From assembly GCA_035510155.1 (NCBI GenBank), contig DATKHR010000065.1, positions 10,305 to 74,304 of the forward strand: DNA of 64,000 nt, in the 5' to 3' direction. This DNA comes from DATKHR01 sp035510155 (GTDB taxonomy: Bacteria > Acidobacteriota > Vicinamibacteria > Vicinamibacterales > CAVVIG01). The stretch's first letter is position 1. Every line of letters starts with the position of its first letter. The notes below the pieces were generated by a model. The model saw only the letters and a program-made list of their open reading frames with translations. It was not told the origin of the DNA and made no database searches. The position numbers and the translations under genes were made by a program. Below, piece by piece: positions 8,878 through 17,741 of the stretch.

Positions 8878-9854
8878 CGCCGGACTCCTGCTCAAGCTGC
8901 CGAACCGAACTACCGCCGTTCGCTCTAGCATGTCCTGCTTGCGGTGCGCTGATCTACGCTGACCGCTTGAAGGCGCTCGCTGCGAGCGCCGATGTGGCTG
9001 CCGAGTCTGGCGACCTCTCGGAATCGCGGGAGCGATTGGCGGACATGCTGAGGCTCTTGCCTGCTCACTCGCGACAGTACGCGACTGTTAGCGAGCGGAT
9101 CCGCGATCTCACCCAGCGCCTCGAAATCCCGACAAACGAAGGACTGTCGCCCTCGAGCGATGCGCGGCCGTGGTGGAAGCGCGGGGTTGCTGGCATCGTC
9201 GCGGTCGTCGTCCTGCTCCTCGGCAAGCTCAAGTTCCTTCTACTTGGTTTGACTAAGGCTGGCACGTTCCTCTCGATGTTTGCATTTTTCGCCGTGTATT
9301 GGTCGACGTATGGCTGGCCGCTGGCGCTGGGCATCGTGTTGTCGATTTACATCCACGAGATGGGGCACGTGGCCATGCTGCGTGGGCTCGGCATCGATGC
9401 GGGCGCCCCCTTGTTTATTCCTGGGGTCGGCGCGTTTGTCATGTTGAGACAACAGGTCGACCCGCTGACTGACGCCAAGATCGGTCTCGCCGGCCCCGTC
9501 TGGGGTCTTGGCGCGGCGCTCGCCGCGCTTGGGCTCTACGCGGCAACCGAGGCGAAGATTTGGTTCGCCATCGCCCAATTGACCGCCTTCATGAACCTGT
9601 TCAATCTCATTCCGATCTGGCAGTTGGACGGCTCAAGAGGGCTTCACGCGCTCTCGCGGTCGCAGCGATGGACGCTGGTAGCAGCAATCGTGCTCGCGCT
9701 CATCCTCACCGAGCAGCGCATGCTGCTCATCGTTGGCGCCATTGCCGTGTGGCGGGCGGTGCAGCGCGAGGAAGGTCCCGGCGATACACGTGTGCTCGCC
9801 ACGTTCGCGGCGCTCGTCTTCGCGTTGTCCCTTTTGGCGCGCGGCGTGGGTTGA
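8874..9854 (+). CDS. Zinc-ribbon site-2 protease-like M50 metalloprotease
   Basis: Intramembrane zinc metalloprotease of family M50. Residues 1-30 hold a zinc ribbon (Cys6, Cys9, Cys20, Cys23), followed by a short helical, TPR-like segment (about 35-85) and a hydrophobic hairpin at about 103-145. The catalytic motif HEMGH (His161, Glu162, His165) sits at the end of a transmembrane helix, and the third metal ligand is in the LDG motif (Asp252) of NLIPIWQLDGSRG, as expected for the family. No PDZ domain is present, unlike RseP. The GTG start overlaps the previous stop by 4 nt. Family role: cleaving membrane-anchored regulators or peptides. The partner membrane protein with matching ribbons suggests a joint function, which is inference. 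Confidence 0.85.
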   Translation: MTPDSCSSCRTELPPFALACPACGALIYADRLKALAASADVAAESGDLSESRERLADMLRLLPAHSRQYATVSERIRDLTQRLEIPTNEGLSPSSDARPWWKRGVAGIVAVVVLLLGKLKFLLLGLTKAGTFLSMFAFFAVYWSTYGWPLALGIVLSIYIHEMGHVAMLRGLGIDAGAPLFIPGVGAFVMLRQQVDPLTDAKIGLAGPVWGLGAALAALGLYAATEAKIWFAIAQLTAFMNLFNLIPIWQLDGSRGLHALSRSQRWTLVAAIVLALILTEQRMLLIVGAIAVWRAVQREEGPGDTRVLATFAALVFALSLLARGVG

Positions 9855-9974
9855 GGCTCCGGTCAGCCAACTCCTCATGCGAAAGCCCGAGCCGGCCGCG
9901 CAATCCATCCCTCGTTACGCACACATCCGACAAACCATCAGCCGATCCACAATCCTTTGAGAAGGGACAGTCAT

Positions 9975-10790
9975 TTGACCCCAGACACGCGGCTCGCCTC
10001 CGAGCGGTTTCCCCGATCTTCTCAATACCACCCCGATTGGGTTCTCGCCAACGCCAGCGGGGGCGCCAATGCGCTATGGCTGACCGAATGGCTCACGACC
10101 GCGTTAGACCTGCGGCCCGGTATGAGGGTGTTGGACCTCGGTTGCGGGCGGGCGTCATCGTCAATCTTTCTGCGGCGAGAATTCGGAGTGCAGGTTTGGG
10201 CTGCCGACCTTTGGTTCAGCGCGTCGGAGAACATGCAGCGCATCCGGGATGCAGGGGTCGAGGATGGCGTGTTTCCGCTTCACGTCGACGCCCGGGCGCT
10301 CCCATTCGCCTCGGACTTCTTCGACGCCGTTGTCTGTGTCGACTCCTTCCCTTATTTTGGGACGGATGATCTGTACCTGAACGACCTGGCGCGGCTTGTG
10401 AAGCCGGGTGCTCCCGTTGGAATCGCAGGTGCTGGACTGATGCGGGAGATCGAGGGTTTCCTTCCTGATCACCTTCGTGAGTGGTGGACCCAGGATCTCT
10501 GGTGCCTGCATTCAGCGGCTTGGTGGCGCTGGCATTGGGAACGGACAGGTATCATGGACATTGACCTGGCCGACACATTGCCCGATGGTTGGCAACGTTG
10601 GCTCGACTGGCAAAGGGCTGTCGCGCCGGACAATGCAGCAGAAATCAAGGCGGTCGAAGCGGATCGTGGTACCTACCTCGGTTACGTTCGGCTCGTGGGT
10701 CGCCGCAATAGCCAGGCGGAGCTCGCCGATCATGTCATCTCCGTACCGCAACAGTACACAAAAAAGCCTTTGCTCCGGAACGAGGAGTAG
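9975..10790 (+). CDS. Class I SAM-dependent methyltransferase
   Basis: Rossmann-fold methyltransferase of the Methyltransf_11/25 type. Motif I is LDLGCGRAS, motif II ends in AADLWFS, motif III is HVDARALPFASDFFDAVVCVDSF, which binds SAM and the substrate entrance, and motif IV follows in LARLVKPGAPVGI. The C-terminal third is rich in tryptophan (EWWTQDLW, AAWWRWHWER). A TTG at 9975 with GAAGGGA about 7 nt before it is preferred over the TTG at 9957, which would have no ribosome site. Its methyl acceptor is unknown. It follows the M50 protease by 120 bp on the same strand; whether it belongs to the same transcript is unclear. Confidence 0.8.
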   Translation: MTPDTRLASERFPRSSQYHPDWVLANASGGANALWLTEWLTTALDLRPGMRVLDLGCGRASSSIFLRREFGVQVWAADLWFSASENMQRIRDAGVEDGVFPLHVDARALPFASDFFDAVVCVDSFPYFGTDDLYLNDLARLVKPGAPVGIAGAGLMREIEGFLPDHLREWWTQDLWCLHSAAWWRWHWERTGIMDIDLADTLPDGWQRWLDWQRAVAPDNAAEIKAVEADRGTYLGYVRLVGRRNSQAELADHVISVPQQYTKKPLLRNEE

Positions 10791-11185
10791 TAAATCGAGG
10801 GAAGCGATGGGAGCTGTTCGCCGCAGCGACGGCTTTGGCCCTCGACGCGCGTTCCTAGCCGCGAGAGGTTCGATCCCGCGAAGCCTTACAACGGCTTGCC
10901 GCACATAAGGTCGGCCACCGGACCATGTTCCTGATCGCGAGAACGACAAGGAGCACGCGCTTCAGAGCCGTCAACTGTGCACGAGGTTTTCGAGGCAACG
11001 GCTCGACGCCCAGAGAAGATCAAGCCGATTGTCCGAAGGAAGACAACGACGGCCGTCAGCGTGGGCTATCTTGTCTGGATTCAGCGACCGATTCAACGGA
11101 CCGGGTGGCCGCCTGGGTTATGGCGAAGGACAGGTACAAGAATAGCCAACTTGTTTCGTCCGACAGACGTGTGCGATAACGCGGC
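10791..11185. other. 395-bp stretch without a recognisable gene
   Basis: No reading frame here looks like a protein, no strong ribosome site was found, and no long inverted repeat was seen. A short GGTTCGATCCC (10868-10878) imitates a tRNA T-loop, but its flanks do not fold into a T-arm or cloverleaf. It presumably holds the promoter of the downstream membrane protein. Confidence 0.5.
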
Positions 11186-13330
11186 GTGCTCTATGCGCTG
11201 GACCACACTTTCCGCGTGGCCGCCACGGTCGGCCCGGTCGTACTAATCGCGTGGACCGTCGCGCGGCTCTTAGTGCGCGAAGCTGATACGCCGAAGCAAT
11301 TGACGATCGGGCTGCTGGCTGCGTTCACAACGGTCAGCGCCTCGAGTGGCGTACTTGGCGTGCTCGGCGTGTTGTCTTTCCGCGGCTACGTGGCGGTCCT
11401 GTGGCCGCTATTGGCTGCGGCATACCTCCTCTGGCGCAAGTACGGCTCAACGAAAACCCAGTCAGCAGCCAAGCTGAAACTCTCATGGCCGGTGGCGGCG
11501 GTTGCGATCGTGTCGACGACCGTCACCATTGGAGCTCTAGGGGCAAGGCTTTCCTACCCGATTCCAGACTACGACGAGCTGACTTACCACCTGTTCTTCC
11601 CGAATCAATGGATCGCGCATCACCGTGTGTTTCTCATTGACACGCCATTCGGCGACGCGGCACCCGGGTACGCACCATCGGACGGCGAGCTCTGGTACGC
11701 CTGGCTCATGGCTCCGATGGCGGGGCCAGCGCCCCAGCTAGAGAGTAGTCTTCCCGAATTCGGGAGCACCGCGGTGAAGGGGCGTCACGTTCTCTTTCAC
11801 GGAGGTATCGGGTTGCTCGGGAAGGTCGGCCAGTTTCCGTTCCTGCTTCTTCTGGCTTTCTCACTCACCTTGCTCGCACGCCGCCTCGGAGCGAAGCCAT
11901 CCATGGAGTACCTCCCGGCGGCGTTGCTTCCGTTCATTCCGTGGGTGCTTCGGGAGGCATCGTCGGGTTCGGTCGATCTGATGATGAGCGGCCTTCTTGT
12001 GTCGGCCCTGGCGTTCATCTTCGAGTATCGGACGACCGGCACGCTGATCGATGCAGTCGCTGCAGGCCTGTCGCTCGGCCTGGCATGCAGCGTGAAATTC
12101 GTATCGCTCCTCTACATGCCATTCGTACTTGTCGTAGCGGTGATCGGCTTCTTGCGAGCACGAGACGGAAAGGGCCTGCTGGCGTTCTCCCTCGCGTGCG
12201 TTGTCGCCGGCACCCCGTGGTACTGCCGCAACGCGTTGCTCACCAGCAATCCGCTTTTCCCGGCCGACGTATCACTGTTCGGACACGTTGTGTTTCCCGG
12301 CGCGTACACCCGGGGCGCGATGACGGCGAGCAAGTTTCACGCGCCTGACTTCCGGTCGGCTGTCATCATCGCCACAAATGTGGTGGGATTCTGGTTCTCA
12401 GTGCTTTGCTCGGGTGGAATGGCCGCAAGCGTGATTCTCTCTCGGCGTCGTCCTGAATGGCGCTTGGTCGCGTGGATTGCGCCAGTGGCCCTCGTGTGGC
12501 ACTTCCTCGTCGTACCGTACAACTCGCAGCAGCGTTTTCTGCTATGGGTAGGCGCCTTGACCCTACTCCCGCTCGCGTTCTGGGCGGACACGCCGCGAGG
12601 CCGCCTCTTGCTTGGACTTCTGCTCGCAGCGCTCGTCGACCTTTCACTGATTGGCTCGCGAGTGTCGTTTCATTTTGGACCCATCCAGGTCCCAGGTGAC
12701 GGGCTTCTGATCGTCAACAGGCGCGCTTTTCTCGAAATGGCGCTCGTGGCTCTTGTTATCTGCGTAGGCTGGTACATCGGTCGATTGAACACGTGGGTGA
12801 GGTTTGCTGCCGTCGCGCTGACGATGACAGCCGTATTTGTTCTACCCATTCTCTTCGTGCGCCCCATGAGCGCCGCGCTTGTACCGCAACTTCCACTCAC
12901 CGGCTACCTTCGCCTGCTTCAGGAACATCCGAGAACCGTGGCCTATTCTGGGAACAACATTCCGTATTTTCTCGCGGGCGCGGAAGGTGAGACGCGTGTC
13001 TACTATGTCAACGTCGATGGGCAGACGAACAAGCACCTGTATTCATACATCCGCGACGAGGCGCTCGCCAGCCGACTGGACAAGACAAAGGAGAAATCGG
13101 ACTGGGCTCGGCGCAACCCCAACTTCGACGCGTGGCTGCACGCGATGGTCGCTCTCGGCGTTCAATGCCTATTTGTCGAACCGCTGAATCCTGTCGAGGG
13201 CGCGTATCTTGCGCACGATGCCGATGGTTTTCCGATCGAACGCGTCTGGGCCAGAGGACATCCGGAAGCCTTGCCGCTCATCGCATCGAGCAAGAAATGG
13301 GAGATCTATAGAGTTCTGCCGCAGCATTGA
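11186..13330 (+). CDS. Polytopic GT-C-like glycosyltransferase (ArnT/PMT-type fold)
   Basis: Large integral membrane protein of 714 aa with about 12 hydrophobic segments and a soluble C-terminal part (about 575-714). The first outer loop, after the third hydrophobic segment, carries YPIPDYDELTYH with Asp128, Asp130 and Glu131, matching the acidic catalytic motif of lipid-sugar-dependent GT-C glycosyltransferases (GT39/GT83). A further feature is an FLEMALV-type helix series typical of these enzymes. The family transfers a sugar from a polyprenyl-phosphate carrier to lipid, glycan or protein outside the cytoplasm. The GTG start at 11186 has no clear ribosome site and a GTG at 11216-11218 is an alternative. 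No other glycan genes are adjacent, so the acceptor is unknown. Confidence 0.65.
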   Translation: MLYALDHTFRVAATVGPVVLIAWTVARLLVREADTPKQLTIGLLAAFTTVSASSGVLGVLGVLSFRGYVAVLWPLLAAAYLLWRKYGSTKTQSAAKLKLSWPVAAVAIVSTTVTIGALGARLSYPIPDYDELTYHLFFPNQWIAHHRVFLIDTPFGDAAPGYAPSDGELWYAWLMAPMAGPAPQLESSLPEFGSTAVKGRHVLFHGGIGLLGKVGQFPFLLLLAFSLTLLARRLGAKPSMEYLPAALLPFIPWVLREASSGSVDLMMSGLLVSALAFIFEYRTTGTLIDAVAAGLSLGLACSVKFVSLLYMPFVLVVAVIGFLRARDGKGLLAFSLACVVAGTPWYCRNALLTSNPLFPADVSLFGHVVFPGAYTRGAMTASKFHAPDFRSAVIIATNVVGFWFSVLCSGGMAASVILSRRRPEWRLVAWIAPVALVWHFLVVPYNSQQRFLLWVGALTLLPLAFWADTPRGRLLLGLLLAALVDLSLIGSRVSFHFGPIQVPGDGLLIVNRRAFLEMALVALVICVGWYIGRLNTWVRFAAVALTMTAVFVLPILFVRPMSAALVPQLPLTGYLRLLQEHPRTVAYSGNNIPYFLAGAEGETRVYYVNVDGQTNKHLYSYIRDEALASRLDKTKEKSDWARRNPNFDAWLHAMVALGVQCLFVEPLNPVEGAYLAHDADGFPIERVWARGHPEALPLIASSKKWEIYRVLPQH

Positions 13331-13383
13331 AGCTGACTGTAGAAAGGGGGAAAAGGGGTCGCGCAAATGTTGTGGTGCCGTTT

Positions 13384-13404
13384 CCGCGACTGTCGCCGTC
13401 GCGG
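13384..13404 (+). terminator. Hairpin downstream of the GT-C-like gene
   Basis: CCGCGAC (13384-13390) and GTCGCGG (13398-13404) form a perfect 7-bp stem with a 7-nt loop, 53 nt after the stop of the membrane protein. There is no T-tract; termination is a positional guess. Confidence 0.35.
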
Positions 13405-13487
13405 GATGTGTTTGACCAGGTCTCAATAGGGAGCGGGTTGGACGGGTCCGCGGATAATCCTCCACGGCCCCGCACACTACATATAGG

Positions 13488-13512
13488 GGTTATCTGCGTC
13501 AACTGGATAACC
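13488..13512 (-). terminator. Hairpin 34 nt downstream of tRNA-Leu
   Basis: GGTTATC (13488-13494) and GATAACC (13506-13512) form a 7-bp stem with an 11-nt loop. On the minus strand it lies shortly after the CCA end of the tRNA, where a terminator or processing hairpin would be expected. It lacks a T-tract. Confidence 0.35.
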
Positions 13513-13545
13513 AGCTCGCTCGATTCTGCGGGCCTTTTCGAGATC

Positions 13546-13631
13546 TGGTGCGGAAGCGGGGATTTGAACCCCGACCGGGTTGCCCCGACTAGCTCCTGAG
13601 GCTAGCGCGTCTGCCGTTCCGCCACTTCCGC
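13546..13631 (-). tRNA. tRNA-Leu, anticodon CAG
   Basis: Complete class II cloverleaf on the minus strand. The 7-bp acceptor stem pairs GCGGAAG (13625-13631) with CTTCCGC, followed by discriminator A and an encoded CCA (13546-13548). The anticodon stem CTAGC/GCTAG encloses loop CTCAGGA, giving anticodon CAG, which reads the leucine codon CUG. The long variable arm with GGG/CCC pairing is typical of tRNA-Leu, and the T-arm contains GGTTCAAATCC. A TATACT -10-like hexamer on the minus strand (13664-13669) lies 32 nt before the 5' end. CUG is a heavily used codon in the GC-rich genes around it. Confidence 0.95.
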
Positions 13632-13846
13632 AGTGGTGAGAATTTCCTCTGGCCGGAACACTCAGTATAGCTCATGCCCTCGCGCTGCGAGCCGTCGGAG
13701 GCACCGGTACCGCCTGGCCTCGCGCTTCTTCCATCGAGCCAACCGAGGCGCTGATCAAGAGGGGCTATACTCGAAACGACCGCGCCCGTTTCACGGCTGT
13801 CTGACTCACTTGGGGCCTATCCCAAGTTTTTCACACCGAGGTTGCC

Positions 13847-15613
13847 ATGGCTCGTCGTGGTTTGACCCTCCTGTTCACGCTGCTCGGCGTCGCCGTGTTC
13901 GTCTCAATCGCAGGTTTCGTCGCGCTCTATCTCCTCTTCGGCCGCGAGCCTGCCGTTGCCTCGAACACCACGCTCGTCCTGCAGGTCGGCGGCGATCTCG
14001 CCGAGGTCGCGCCCGGCGATGTTGTCGGTTACTTGCGCGGTGTCCGGACGCCCACCGTCCGTTCGGTGGTCGACAACCTCCGGAAAGCGAAGGCCGATTC
14101 GCGGATTCGTGCGGTCCTGCTCAAGCCAGCGGGATTCAGCTCGCCGTTCTGGGGCAAGGTGCAGGAGATACGCGACGCCGTCCTCGAGTTCCGGAAGTCC
14201 GGAAAACCGGTCTACGCGTACCTCGAATACGGCGGCGATCGCGACTACTATCTCGCGACGGCAGCGGAAAAGATCTTCCTGATGCCGTCTGCGCCGCTCG
14301 ACCTGACGGGCGTTGCGACCTACGAGCTGTTCCTCCGCGGAACCCTCGACAAAATCGGCGCCTACCCGGATCTCCACCACATCGGCGACTACAAAACGGC
14401 CATCAATACCCTGACGCAGAAGGGTTTCACACCGGCGCACAAGGAAATGGACGAGTCGCTCAACCGCGATCTGTACGACCAGATCGTCCGCGGGATCGCC
14501 GACGGCCGAAAGAAAAACGACGCCGAAATCCGTCAGCGTTTCGACGAGGGTCCATTTCTGCCGGAGGACGCCCTTCACGCGGGCCTCATCGACGATGTCG
14601 CCTACGAGGATCAGGTGAACGACAAGCTCCAGGCGGGTGAGCGCCGGCGGCGCGTGGACGGTGATGAGTACGCGCGCGTCTCGCTGACGTCCGTTGGCTT
14701 GAATCGCGGACCGCGCGTCGCCGTGATCTACGCAACCGGCACGATCACCAGCGGCAAGAGCGGTTTCGATCCGATCAACGGCGCCGTTGTGGGCTCCGAT
14801 ACGCTCATCGAGCACATCCGGCAGGCGCGCCGCGACAGCGGCGTGCGAGCCATCGTGCTCCGCGTCGACAGCCCCGGCGGATCGGCCGCGGCCTCCGACG
14901 CGATCTGGCGGGAGCTCGTCATCGCCAAGAACGAACGCGCGGATCGGCCTCTCGTCGTGTCGATGTCGGATCTCGCGGCGTCCGGCGGTTACTACATCGC
15001 GATGCCGGCGCAGGCGATCGTTGCGCAGCCGTCCACGCTGACCGGGTCGATTGGCATTTTTGGGGGAAAAGTCGTGACGGGCGGCGTCTACCAGAAGCTC
15101 GGCGCACGCATCGAATCGACCAGCGTCGGCAGGAACGCCGAGCTCGATTCACCGGTGCGGCCCTACAACCCGAGCGAACTGAAAAAATTGAACGAGCAGC
15201 TGCAGGCCTTCTACGATCAGTTCGTCGAGAAAGTCGCCGAGTCCAGACACACGACGCCTGAGAAGATCGATGCGATTGCGCAGGGTCGTGTCTGGACGGG
15301 ACGGCAGGCGAAAGAGAACCAGCTGGTCGACGAGCTCGGCGGGCTGGACCGTGCGATTGCGATCGCCAAGCAACGCGCGAAGATTCCTGCCGAGACGGAG
15401 GTCGAGCTCGTCGTGTACCCGGCGCGGCGGAGCTTCTACGAACTGTTGGCAGATCAGTTGAGCAGCCCGGGGGAGGGGATCGCCGTCGCGACGTGGTTGA
15501 ATGCCAACCTGTCGAAGAGCGAGATCGAGGCGTTGCGGGTGATGCGAAGTCCCCTTGCGCTGTTCAGGCGCGGCGAGGTTCTGGCGTTGATGCCGTTTAC
15601 GTTCTTACGCTGA
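13847..15613 (+). CDS. sppA: Signal peptide peptidase SppA, 67-kDa type
   Basis: Membrane-bound serine protease that degrades leftover signal peptides. A single N-terminal transmembrane helix spans about residues 7-30. The protein has the tandem duplicated crotonase-like domains of the long (Escherichia coli type) form; its 588 aa compare with about 618. The catalytic Ser/Lys dyad is visible: Lys183 in HIGDYKTAIN in the first half and Ser379 in SDLAASGGYY in the second half, with the substrate-lining motif VDSPGGSA at about 340-347. The ATG has GAGG 6 nt upstream, and a TATACT -10-like box sits at 13766-13771. It converges on the PpiD-like gene with only 4 nt between the stops. Confidence 0.93.
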   Translation: MARRGLTLLFTLLGVAVFVSIAGFVALYLLFGREPAVASNTTLVLQVGGDLAEVAPGDVVGYLRGVRTPTVRSVVDNLRKAKADSRIRAVLLKPAGFSSPFWGKVQEIRDAVLEFRKSGKPVYAYLEYGGDRDYYLATAAEKIFLMPSAPLDLTGVATYELFLRGTLDKIGAYPDLHHIGDYKTAINTLTQKGFTPAHKEMDESLNRDLYDQIVRGIADGRKKNDAEIRQRFDEGPFLPEDALHAGLIDDVAYEDQVNDKLQAGERRRRVDGDEYARVSLTSVGLNRGPRVAVIYATGTITSGKSGFDPINGAVVGSDTLIEHIRQARRDSGVRAIVLRVDSPGGSAAASDAIWRELVIAKNERADRPLVVSMSDLAASGGYYIAMPAQAIVAQPSTLTGSIGIFGGKVVTGGVYQKLGARIESTSVGRNAELDSPVRPYNPSELKKLNEQLQAFYDQFVEKVAESRHTTPEKIDAIAQGRVWTGRQAKENQLVDELGGLDRAIAIAKQRAKIPAETEVELVVYPARRSFYELLADQLSSPGEGIAVATWLNANLSKSEIEALRVMRSPLALFRRGEVLALMPFTFLR

Positions 15614-15617
15614 CGAG

Positions 15618-17537
15618 CTACGAGGTCGCGCGCTGGAGTGACTCGCGGTTCACTTCGATCTTCATCTTCTGCTTGGCCTTCACCATATAGGCGCCGAAGA
15701 AGCGGTTGCGCCAGTCGGTCAGCACCTCTTCACGGAAGCGATCCTTGGCGTTCGCCCAGTCAGCCGACGTGACTTCCTGCTTGTCGAGGACTTTCACGAT
15801 GGCAGTGCCGTTGTCGGTGGCGATCGGACCGCTGACGCCGCCAACCGGAAGCTTGAACGCCGCGTCCTCGACGGCTTTGGCGACACCGAGATCCGGAATC
15901 GGTGAATCGCGGGCGATGAGCTCCGTCGTCTTGGCTTCCAGTCCGGAGGCTTTCGCGGCCTTCTCGAAGTCGGGCGCGTTCTTGAGCTTGAGGGCAATCT
16001 CGGCCGCCCGCTGCTGACTCAGATCGCGTGCCTTACGCTTGATCACTTCCTCGCGCACGCGCTCCTTGACCTCATCGAGCTTGGGCACGTAGGGATCCTG
16101 TTTCGCGACCATCGTCTCAAAGATGAAACCGCGTGACGCTCGGAGCGGCCCAGCCACATCACCCTGCTTCATCTCGAATGCGCGGCTTGCGGCTTCAGGA
16201 GACTGCCCGAGTCCGAGAATCGGCTCGTCACGGGCGAAGAACCCCGACTCCTGGACGGTGAGCCCTTTTTCCTTCGCGACCCGGTCGAGGTCCGAGGGCT
16301 TCGTAATCTCCTTTTCGAGGGCCTGAGCCAGGTCCGAGGCCTGAGCCTGCGCGCGCTCGTAGGCGAGCTGATCCTGAATCTGCTGTCGCACGTCCGCCAG
16401 CGGCCTGGTCGTCGCCGCCTTCTTGTCCACGACTTTGATGATGTGGTACCCGTACTGCGTCTTGACCAGATCGCTGATTTTTCCCGGCTCGAGCGCGAAC
16501 GCCGCCTGGTCGAATTCCGCCACCATCCGTCCGCGGCCGAAGTAGTCGAGGTCGCCACCGTTCTTCTGGCTGGCTTCGTCCTCGGAGTATTTCTTCGCAA
16601 GCTCCGCGAAGTCGGCGCCCGCTCGGGCCTGCTTGAGGATGTCCTCTGCCTTGGCCTTGACCGCGGCGTCGTCTTTGCCCTCGGTCTTCAACAGAATGTG
16701 GCTCGCGCGCACCTGCTCCGGCGTCGAGTACTGCTCGAGGTTGTTGTTGTAGGTCCGCTCGATCTCGGACGGCGGGACGACGACCTTCGCACGAAGCGCA
16801 TCGATATCGATCAGGAGATATCGGATCTTGCGCTTCTCGGGAATCTTGAACTCGTCCTTATGATCAGCGAAGTATCCCGCGATGTCTCCGTCACTCACCG
16901 TCACTTGCGTTCGGAAGCTGTCGGCCGTCAGGCTGACCACCGCGAGCTTGACCTTGTCGTTGCGCCGCCGGTACTCCTGTTCGAGATCCTTGTCCGTAAC
17001 CGACATCCAATCGGTGACCGACGACCGAAGCTTCTGTACGGTGAGCTGGCGACGCACGTTGTCCTCGAACTCCGCGGCCGTCATGGGAGGTCGCTGCATC
17101 CTCAGCAACTGCTGGTACCGCTGGTCGCCGATAAAGGCGCCGTTTTCCTGAAAAGCGGGAATCGAGAGAATTCGCTCGCGCACCTCGGCATCGCTGACGG
17201 AGACGCCCAAGCGCCGTGCCTCCGCGAGCTGCGCCCGCTCGTCGACCATCTGCTGAAGAATCTGTTGCTCGACGCCGAGCTGTTTGAGCAGCTGCTCGCT
17301 CATCTGCCCGCCGTAGGCGGATCGATAAGCCTGCAGCTGCGCTTGATAGGTGCGTCGGAATTCGTTGGCGGTAATGTCCTGGCCTTCGACTCGAGCGATA
17401 GTCTCGCCCGACGCCGCGTCCGCGCCGCTTCCGCGAAGGAAATCAGGAATATAAAAAATGATGAACGCCAGCACGACGATGCCAAGGCTCCATTTGAGCC
17501 AGCTCATATGCCGACGCATCCGATTGAGCATGGTCAT
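15618..17537 (-). CDS. ppiD: PpiD-like membrane-anchored periplasmic chaperone / peptidyl-prolyl isomerase
   Basis: Envelope folding factor of the SurA/PpiD family. An N-terminal membrane anchor at about residues 14-32 is followed by a SurA_N-type chaperone region (about 40-200, starting ETIARVEGQDITANEFRR) and a parvulin-type PpiC domain (about 275-375) with ASHILLKTEG, FAELAKKYSEDEASQKNGG, and GYHIIKV. A second, degenerate parvulin-like region (about 480-590) follows. Length (639 aa) matches PpiD (about 620). In Escherichia coli PpiD works near the Sec translocon. Two ATG codons (17537 and two codons on) are possible starts; neither has a strong ribosome site. It converges with sppA, another factor acting at the exit of the Sec pathway. 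Confidence 0.85.
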   Translation of the reverse strand: MTMLNRMRRHMSWLKWSLGIVVLAFIIFYIPDFLRGSGADAASGETIARVEGQDITANEFRRTYQAQLQAYRSAYGGQMSEQLLKQLGVEQQILQQMVDERAQLAEARRLGVSVSDAEVRERILSIPAFQENGAFIGDQRYQQLLRMQRPPMTAAEFEDNVRRQLTVQKLRSSVTDWMSVTDKDLEQEYRRRNDKVKLAVVSLTADSFRTQVTVSDGDIAGYFADHKDEFKIPEKRKIRYLLIDIDALRAKVVVPPSEIERTYNNNLEQYSTPEQVRASHILLKTEGKDDAAVKAKAEDILKQARAGADFAELAKKYSEDEASQKNGGDLDYFGRGRMVAEFDQAAFALEPGKISDLVKTQYGYHIIKVVDKKAATTRPLADVRQQIQDQLAYERAQAQASDLAQALEKEITKPSDLDRVAKEKGLTVQESGFFARDEPILGLGQSPEAASRAFEMKQGDVAGPLRASRGFIFETMVAKQDPYVPKLDEVKERVREEVIKRKARDLSQQRAAEIALKLKNAPDFEKAAKASGLEAKTTELIARDSPIPDLGVAKAVEDAAFKLPVGGVSGPIATDNGTAIVKVLDKQEVTSADWANAKDRFREEVLTDWRNRFFGAYMVKAKQKMKIEVNRESLQRATS

Positions 17538-17683
17538 AAGAACAGCTTTCGGCTCTCAGCGACTCTCGGAATTCCTCGACCTTCAGCCATCCGCCTTCTT
17601 ACGTGCCAGCCCGTGCCGGAGCATGGCGGGCGGCACCAGAACGCTGGTGGGAAACTACGATCGTATGTCATGAAGTGACGACG

Positions 17684-17712
17684 TGGCAAGCAGTTACCGG
17701 CGTCCGTATGAT
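17684..17712 (+). promoter_or_regulatory. Candidate promoter of the diguanylate cyclase gene
   Basis: TGGCAA (17684-17689), a 17-nt spacer and TATGAT (17707-17712, five of six matches to the -10 consensus) precede the gene by 29 nt. A perfect 10-bp palindrome TACGATCGTA lies just upstream at 17656-17665 and could be an operator. Confidence 0.35.
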
Positions 17713-17741
17713 ATATTTGCAGATCACAGAAGCACTTACGG

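Noticed and set aside
10865..10885. T-loop-like GGTTCGATCCC suggesting a tRNA or tRNA remnant
   Set aside because: The flanking bases pair only two of five T-stem positions, and no acceptor or anticodon stem can be placed.
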